From contig CAVGAH010000061.1 of assembly GCA_963627215.1 (NCBI GenBank), positions 1 through 12,204 on the forward strand: a DNA stretch of 12,204 nucleotides, written 5' to 3'. Source of the DNA: CAKQOE01 sp963627215 (GTDB lineage Bacteria > Bacillota > Clostridia > Peptostreptococcales > Anaerovoracaceae). Of this stretch, positions 7,235 to 12,204 are shown one piece after another. The notes beneath the pieces are model-generated. The model was given only the letters and a program-made list of their open reading frames with translations. It made no database searches and had not been told where the DNA came from. Every line of letters starts with the position of its first letter. Position 1 is the first letter of the stretch. Position numbers and translations under genes: made by a program.

Positions 7235-8674
7235 TTATTTTCTGTTATTGTAAATAGCGCAGCCAGTGTGCTTCATTTCAGGCTTCAGGTCAAGACACAG
7301 ATTACATGTCTTGCACCATCTTATCTGATCTTCTACTCCAAGCTGCATCTTAAGCGGCATATACGGATCCGCAAACGCCTGTCTGCCGATGCCCGCCATA
7401 TCAAAGCCGCCTGTATTCAGGCACTTCTCAGCAAAAGCCTTAAAGCCCTCATCCTCAGGGGACATGCCCCCGAGCGACCTTTCAGCACCGCTGCCGAGAA
7501 CAGAAAGTCCCGCACCGATAACTACAGTTTCAGGTCTGAGATTTTCCTTCATGAGCCTTGCCATGGACATATGCTGGTATACATTTGCCGCGCATGACTT
7601 TACAGGACACATGTTTTTAGAGTAAACAGCGCCGTTGCCGATAGTCTCACCAAAGAAATCGCAGCCTCTCGCTTCCATGCCTTTTATAAGGTCTATCGAC
7701 TCCGTAAAGTCTATATACGGGCTGTCAGCGCCGACGTGGCCCTGTCCTCCCGGCATTTCCTCGTACATGCTGACGCGTGCTCCCAACAGGAAACGCCTGT
7801 CAGGTATCATGTCTCTTATGCGCTCGCACGTATCAAATGCAAAACGGCTCCTGTTTTCCCACGAGCCTCCGTATTTCCAATCTCTGTCATTGTATGGTCT
7901 GAGTATCTGCGAACCGAGATATCCGTGGCACATTTTAAGGTCTATACCGTCTGCGCCTATCTCATGCAGGAATCTCGCAGTTGCGACCTCGCGGTCTATA
8001 AATGCGTCTATGTAACCAGAGTCTATTATATCGCCGCCAAAACCGTAAAGATGTTTTACCGATACTCTTCTCGGCGCATTTTCAGATACAGTTTCGCCGC
8101 CGTGCTGATACTGAAATATGATAATAGTATCTGGGAATTTTTTCTTGATATCGCCTATGAACTTTTCCCACGCTCTGCACGATGAAGCATCATAAACGTC
8201 AAGCATGAGCTGGTTCCTGCGCGTGCGTGTCTGATCCTCAAGGCTTGTTGCCTCTATCCATACCAAAGCCGAGCCGCCCCTGCAGAAGTCGTCATACCTC
8301 TGTATGGTGCTTGCTGACGGCGTACCGTCTGGATCAGCGTCTGCTGCTTCCATCGGGAGCACGGCGAATCTGTTCTTTGCTGTCAGATTGCCTATGCGCA
8401 GCGGCTTCCAAAGAGGACTGTCATCGCCCTCTGAAGGACAGGCTTCTATCTTCATGCCTGCTCGTCCGACCGTCTCGTAAAGCTTCATCACCGACGACAT
8501 TACAGAATCGTCGGGCGGCGCGTCTACCTTGAAGCGCGTAATGACGCCGGGATCGTCCGGCGCAGTTGATCGACAGCTGCTCGCCGCAGCGACGCTGCCG
8601 TCTCTCAAAACGCACTCAAACAGGCTTCTGTCGCTCATTCTTTTTATTTTTACTGTAAGATCTGTGCTTTTCAT
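7235..8674 (-). CDS. Old Yellow Enzyme-type NADH:flavin oxidoreductase with Fe-S motif and N-terminal extension
   Basis: A 479-residue flavoenzyme. The FMN TIM barrel begins at about residue 86 (SPLWKPLRIGNLTAKNRF) and shows the family segments QYQHGG (188-193), HGYLGSQILRP (250-260), YGGSWENRSRF (268-278) and the late phosphate site near GIGRQAFADP (428-437). It ends soon after C454-x2-C457-x2-C460-x11-C472. This resembles the 4Fe-4S motif of 2,4-dienoyl-CoA reductase, but the third gap is one residue shorter than the usual Cys-x2-Cys-x3-Cys. The FAD/NAD(P) domain that follows in those enzymes is absent, so electrons must come from a separate donor or directly from NAD(P)H. The first 85 residues are an unrecognised alpha/beta segment. 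The ribosome site is weak (AGGC). It may reduce an enoate or another activated double bond; the substrate is unknown. It is separated from its neighbours by terminator-like hairpins and is probably its own transcript. Confidence 0.85.
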   Translation of the reverse strand: MKSTDLTVKIKRMSDRSLFECVLRDGSVAAASSCRSTAPDDPGVITRFKVDAPPDDSVMSSVMKLYETVGRAGMKIEACPSEGDDSPLWKPLRIGNLTAKNRFAVLPMEAADADPDGTPSASTIQRYDDFCRGGSALVWIEATSLEDQTRTRRNQLMLDVYDASSCRAWEKFIGDIKKKFPDTIIIFQYQHGGETVSENAPRRVSVKHLYGFGGDIIDSGYIDAFIDREVATARFLHEIGADGIDLKMCHGYLGSQILRPYNDRDWKYGGSWENRSRFAFDTCERIRDMIPDRRFLLGARVSMYEEMPGGQGHVGADSPYIDFTESIDLIKGMEARGCDFFGETIGNGAVYSKNMCPVKSCAANVYQHMSMARLMKENLRPETVVIGAGLSVLGSGAERSLGGMSPEDEGFKAFAEKCLNTGGFDMAGIGRQAFADPYMPLKMQLGVEDQIRWCKTCNLCLDLKPEMKHTGCAIYNNRK

Positions 8675-8747
8675 ATTCTTGCCTGATTTTGATTTTCCGT
8701 AATATTTTATTGAAAACCAATTTTGTCTTTTGGATATTTTTAAAGCT

Positions 8748-8784
8748 GCGCGGGAGCACCTGATTTCTCAAAGTGCTTCCGCGC
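8748..8784. terminator. Strong hairpin after the alcohol dehydrogenase, possibly bidirectional
   Basis: GCGCGGGAGCAC (8748-8759) pairs with GTGCTTCCGCGC (8773-8784), 12 bp with one G-U/A-C position, loop 13 nt. It begins 13 nt past the stop of the alcohol dehydrogenase gene, the place of its terminator. The T-run on the gene's own strand is poor (GCTTTAAAAA). On the plus strand six T follow (8789-8794), so the hairpin is a better terminator for transcripts entering from the other side. Confidence 0.65.
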
Positions 8785-8797
8785 AACGTTTTTTATT

Positions 8798-9943
8798 TTA
8801 CCATAAACCGATAAATAATGCTGCAAACTCAGCAGGTTCAGTCTTTCTTGGGTTGAATTCAGTGCAGCCGTCTGTCATAGCACCCTGTACCATGTCAGCG
8901 ATAGCCTGCATGTATTCTTCCTTAGTACACTTACCTGTCAGAGATACAGTCATAGGAATGTTCATAGTGAACATCATGTTCTTGATGTGGTCGATGAGCT
9001 TTCTTACTGTGTCAGCAACACCGTTTCCTGTAACGCCGAACTTTGCTGCAGCAGCGCAGTACTTAGCTGCACATGCAGGAAGCTGTGCATCGCTGCTTAC
9101 CGCATCAACTCTGCTGTTGAAGGCTATGATGTGCGGGAGAAGTATAGCGTTTGCTCTGCCGTGTGCGATATGGAAATGACCGCCGAGCTGGTGAGCCATA
9201 CTGTGGTTGATACCGAGTGAGCAGCTGCTGAACGCGATACCTGCGAGGCATGAAGCAACGTGCATCTGCTGTCTTGCTTCTACGTCCTTGCCGTTCTTGT
9301 AAGCTCTTACGAGGTACTTTGAGCAGAGCTCGAGTGACTTTTCAGCGAGCGCGTCAGTGAACGCATTAGCCTTTTCACTTACATAAGCTTCCAGAGCGTG
9401 AGTGATAACGTCCATACCTGTATCAGCAGTGATAGTAGGAGGCACTGACATTGTCAGCTCAGCGTCGAGTATAGCTTCGTTTGGAATGATGTTGTCAGTA
9501 ACGATAGGGCATTTGAGGTTATTCTTAAATGTATCTGTTACTACAGCGTATGAAGTTACTTCAGAACCACTTCCGCTTGTTGTAGGAATAGCTATCAGCT
9601 TTATGTCACCAAACTTACCGATGCTCTCAGTAAATTCCTTTATAGACTTAGCGCTGTCGATAGCTGCACCGCCGCCTACCGCAACGATAGCGTCAGGCTT
9701 GTACTCAAGCGCGAACTGTACGCCGTAAGCGATCTTGTTCAGCGGAGGATCAGGAATTACATCACTGTATACGTGATATACCTTGTGAGCCTCGTCGAGT
9801 CTTCTTGTAAGCGAATTGATCATGCCGCTTTCTACTACAAACGGGTCAGCAATGACAAGGATCTTGTCATACGGGTTGTCTCTCAGCCTGTCTAAGGCGT
9901 TATCCCCAAAAAAGATCTTGGTTTTCAGGTCAAATCTGTCCAT
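8798..9943 (-). CDS. Iron-containing alcohol dehydrogenase (group III)
   Basis: A 381-residue NAD(P)-linked dehydrogenase interconverting alcohols and aldehydes, of normal length for the Fe-ADH family (FucO, PduQ, 1,3-propanediol and butanol dehydrogenases). GGGAAIDSAK (90-99) is the nucleotide-binding loop, and PTTSGSGSEVT (120-130) is the second family motif. Metal ligands read as D178 and H182 (TGMDVITHALE), H247 (GINHSMAH) and H261 (AHGRANAILLPH), in FucO-like spacing. No partner domain for aldehyde formation is fused to it. Its codon use favours GCA/AAG/CTT more than the que genes, in line with higher expression. The upstream gap has a poor ribosome site (AAAGGATG, about 12 nt before ATG) and only weak promoter candidates. 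A fermentative or aldehyde-detoxifying role is likely; the exact alcohol cannot be read. Confidence 0.93.
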   Translation of the reverse strand: MDRFDLKTKIFFGDNALDRLRDNPYDKILVIADPFVVESGMINSLTRRLDEAHKVYHVYSDVIPDPPLNKIAYGVQFALEYKPDAIVAVGGGAAIDSAKSIKEFTESIGKFGDIKLIAIPTTSGSGSEVTSYAVVTDTFKNNLKCPIVTDNIIPNEAILDAELTMSVPPTITADTGMDVITHALEAYVSEKANAFTDALAEKSLELCSKYLVRAYKNGKDVEARQQMHVASCLAGIAFSSCSLGINHSMAHQLGGHFHIAHGRANAILLPHIIAFNSRVDAVSSDAQLPACAAKYCAAAAKFGVTGNGVADTVRKLIDHIKNMMFTMNIPMTVSLTGKCTKEEYMQAIADMVQGAMTDGCTEFNPRKTEPAEFAALFIGLW

Positions 9944-10253
9944 TTTCTTCTATACCATCCTTTAAAATAAAATTGTTTTCAGATTCTTTTAATCCAATTT
10001 TGAATTACTCATATCAACAAATGAACAACCTTTTCAAAAATATTATTAATGCAGCAATACGACACTGACTCCCGCGGCATCACGCCGCAAGTATCCGCGC
10101 CCGCGGGCGCGACATCAACATACATTAATTTACCCTTTTTATTATCTCTCTCATATATTGTATAACTTAACCGCATTATTTCAAATAATAAATCATGATA
10201 GCACGTTAAATATTTCTCATACCCTCCGAACAGAGGAATGCCTTTATTTACGG
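9944..10253. other. Gene-free region upstream of the alcohol dehydrogenase
   Basis: No credible gene is seen. The part next to the dehydrogenase is AT-rich and should hold its promoter. A weak candidate is TTGAAA (plus 10036-10041) with an 18-nt spacer to TATGAG on the minus strand. Two GC-rich stem-loops interrupt it: GCGGC-ATCAC-GCCGC at 10074-10088 and a perfect 16-bp palindrome, CGCGCCCG-CGGGCGCG, at 10096-10111. The remaining 10112-10253 is AT-rich with nothing recognised. Confidence 0.5.
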
Positions 10254-10286
10254 CCGGAGCGCCAAGCCTGAAATTCAGCGCTCCGG
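10254..10286. terminator. Terminator hairpin after the SLH protein gene
   Basis: CCGGAGCGC (10254-10262) pairs perfectly with GCGCTCCGG (10278-10286), 9 bp, loop 15 nt, about 50 nt past the stop of the SLH gene. On the gene's strand the 3' flank is CCGTAAATAAAGG, a poor T-tract. On the plus strand the flank is ACCGGTATTTTT. ACCGGTAT occurs twice nearby in direct orientation (10287-10294, 10308-10315). It probably ends the SLH transcript and may work in both directions. Confidence 0.6.
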
Positions 10287-10337
10287 ACCGGTATTTTTAA
10301 ACGCTAAACCGGTATAAGGTCTTGTCCCTAAAAGGGC

Positions 10338-12204
10338 TTACCCTAAATAACGGCTTACCATTGTAGCGAATTCAGCGCGGCTTATCATTGCCTTAGGAGC
10401 AAGAGTAGCAGCGTCGCGTCCGCTTACGATGCCTGCGCCAACAGCCCACTGCATGCCTTCAGAAGCATAAGGTGAAACTGCAGACTTGTCGCTGAATGCA
10501 GACAGGTCGTTCACCTTGCTCGTGTCAGCCTTCTTGTACTGAGCGTAGCGGTAAAGCATAGTCGCCATATCCTGACGAGTTATATTGTCATTCGGCTTGA
10601 ACTTGCCGTCAGAGCCCTTTACGATACCGTTGTCTGCAGCCCAGTCAACAGCAGCTGCATACCACTTGTTTGCATCTACATCGCTGAATGTTGCAGCAGC
10701 TTCGGCAGCAACGCCTGTAGTCTCGCCTGACATACGGTAAAGAACTGTAGCAGCCATACCGCGTGTGAGCTGAGCCTTAGGGCTGAATGTATAGCCGTCG
10801 CCTGTGCCGTTCATGAGACCCTTGTCAACGATAGCTGAAACTGTATCATAAAACCAGTCAGCAGATGTTACGTCTGTGAAGCCCTTAACGCTTACCCAGA
10901 TCGGATCTGTAGCAGCCCAGTGATTGTTCTTGTCAACTGCAGTAAAGCTGTACCATACATTCTTGCCTGCGGCAGCAGTAGTCTTGAATGAAACTGATGT
11001 ACGGTCTGTAGTGCCGTTAAGTTCCTTCTTGTCTATGCATACGCCGTTTCTGTACAGGTAGATAGTATCAAAACCGTCTATAGCCTGAACGTCGAGGTCG
11101 AATGTAAGCTCATCGCCTGCCTTTGCAGACTGCTTTGAACCGAACATTGCATTTTCAGCAGGGAAGAGAACAGGACCGCATGTAACGTATGCGTTACCGC
11201 TCTTCAGAGCTGTAGTGTAAGCTTCCTGACTGTAAGTGTCAAGCTTCGCGAATTCGCGTATTACGCCTGAATACAGGCTTGTGTTGTGCGCATCATGCGC
11301 ATCTGAGCCTGCGCTCAGATATTTTTCGATGCCTTCGTTCCAAAATGACATAGCAGCGAGGAGCGCCTTAGCGTCCATCTTATCGTTTACACCGTTGAGC
11401 TTGTCTGAAGGAAGTGTAGCCGCGAGGTTCTGGCGGTCTATCTTAGTCCAGTCTGCAGCGTTTACAGTATCAAGACCTGTGAGATCCATAGTGCTCTGGA
11501 GCTCGAGGAGGTCGAAGCTGTCCCAGCCCTGCTCTGTACCGCCATTTACTGATGTCTGGTTATTGAGGAAGCCATAGTCAGAGAACGGATGGTGCATAAT
11601 AACTGTAGCTCCGAGCTGATGGCCTGTATCTGCTATCTGCTTAGGAGTAGCTGTTGAAGGGTCGATAGGAGCTCCGCTGTTGCTGTAGTCAACACCGAGG
11701 TATCCCCAGTGTCCCCAGCCCGGTGAAACTTCTATGTTTGACAGGAATACTCTGTCCTTGTCCTTTGCGAACTGAGCCATCTCAGAGTTGTGGATACGAG
11801 TGTCGTGGTCTGTTACGACATTAAAGTCAAGACCCTGAGCTATCTGGAAGCTGAAGAGATCCTTTATAGTCGTAGAACCGTCACCGTAGTCTGAGTGGTT
11901 GTGGTTGTCCATGTTGTACCAGCCTTCAGCCTTCGCATCGATAGGAATATCGATAACGAATGTATAGTCAAGACCTGCTGAAGTGATATCACCTGTCCAT
12001 GAAGCAGACTTCGAAAGGAACGGTGTGCTGTATGTCGCTGTTATTGTAACGTTTTCAGCCTTTGAAAGGTTGAAATCAAGGTCGTTTGAAGAAGAGAACG
12101 CGTCAGAGAACTGAACAGCGCCGCCCAGCGTCTTCATTTCTGAAGTTATACCTGAGATCTCGATCTTGAAAGGTATTGAGTTGCCCTTCTGATCTGTAGC
12201 ATTC
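10338..12204 (-). CDS. Surface-anchored PHP-domain metallohydrolase with three SLH domains (5' end outside window)
   Basis: The frame stays open to the window edge, so the start and any signal peptide are missing. The internal ATG at 12137 is preceded by 22 in-frame residues and is not the true start. Counting from that Met, residues 74-320 form a PHP-type phosphoesterase domain of the CehA/McbA-like group: NHNHSDYGDG (H79, H81), TDHD (109-112), E136, HH (182-183) and SDAHD (278-282), all likely metal ligands. A beta-sandwich-like linker follows (about 335-418). Three SLH repeats begin at about 420 (FTDV, DWFYD), 485 (FSDV, KWYAAAV) and 545 (FSDK), each with the TRG/TRQ/SRAEFATM-type helix, and end at the C-terminus. 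SLH triplets bind secondary cell-wall polymer, so the enzyme should sit on the outer surface. The substrate, probably a phosphoester or related ester, is unknown. Confidence 0.9.
   Translation of the reverse strand, partial: NATDQKGNSIPFKIEISGITSEMKTLGGAVQFSDAFSSSNDLDFNLSKAENVTITATYSTPFLSKSASWTGDITSAGLDYTFVIDIPIDAKAEGWYNMDNHNHSDYGDGSTTIKDLFSFQIAQGLDFNVVTDHDTRIHNSEMAQFAKDKDRVFLSNIEVSPGWGHWGYLGVDYSNSGAPIDPSTATPKQIADTGHQLGATVIMHHPFSDYGFLNNQTSVNGGTEQGWDSFDLLELQSTMDLTGLDTVNAADWTKIDRQNLAATLPSDKLNGVNDKMDAKALLAAMSFWNEGIEKYLSAGSDAHDAHNTSLYSGVIREFAKLDTYSQEAYTTALKSGNAYVTCGPVLFPAENAMFGSKQSAKAGDELTFDLDVQAIDGFDTIYLYRNGVCIDKKELNGTTDRTSVSFKTTAAAGKNVWYSFTAVDKNNHWAATDPIWVSVKGFTDVTSADWFYDTVSAIVDKGLMNGTGDGYTFSPKAQLTRGMAATVLYRMSGETTGVAAEAAATFSDVDANKWYAAAVDWAADNGIVKGSDGKFKPNDNITRQDMATMLYRYAQYKKADTSKVNDLSAFSDKSAVSPYASEGMQWAVGAGIVSGRDAATLAPKAMISRAEFATMVSRYLG

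Overview
The window looks like chromosome of an anaerobic Gram-positive bacterium of the class Clostridia, possibly a gut species. The evidence is a YkvM-type QueF very close to the Bacillus form, a preQ1-I riboswitch with an intrinsic terminator, sigma-A-type promoters, a flavodiiron/rubredoxin/NADH-rubredoxin-reductase fusion, a bile-salt-hydrolase-like gene remnant and a surface protein with three SLH domains. All convincing genes lie on the minus strand, so transcription runs from high to low coordinates. No tRNA, rRNA, CRISPR array or transposase gene was seen.

In transcription order: (1) 12204-10338, the 3' part of a gene for a secreted PHP-family (CehA/McbA-like) metallohydrolase with three C-terminal SLH domains. 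(2) 10337-9944, a gene-free stretch with a terminator hairpin and GC-rich palindromes. (3) 9943-8798, an iron-dependent alcohol dehydrogenase. (4) 8674-7235, an Old-Yellow-Enzyme-type flavin oxidoreductase with an N-terminal extension and a compact Fe-S motif. (5) 6991-3894, a two-gene redox operon: a class F-like flavodiiron protein of 845 residues and a small Cys-rich flavoprotein. It has a predicted promoter whose -35 region lies in an inverted repeat. (6) 3893-3320, a regulatory region with a terminator, a 117-bp imperfect inverted repeat, a near-consensus promoter, a preQ1-I riboswitch and its terminator. (7) 3319-1604, queD-queE-folE, tightly packed. (8) 1490-72, queF, a truncated bile-salt-hydrolase-like gene and a two-motif CCG-domain Fe-S protein.

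FolE, QueD and QueE convert GTP to 7-carboxy-7-deazaguanine, and QueF reduces preQ0 to preQ1. The missing step, QueC, is not encoded here. The riboswitch closes the loop: preQ1 should terminate transcription ahead of queD. The redox genes fit NADH-driven O2 or NO scavenging plus fermentative alcohol/aldehyde and enoate-type reductions.

The points most worth a second look are the complete promoter/aptamer/terminator logic before queD, the truncated hydrolase that keeps its catalytic Cys2, a recurring 15-bp odd palindrome with a CCG/CGG centre and unrelated arms in the gaps between genes, and the 117-bp inverted repeat.
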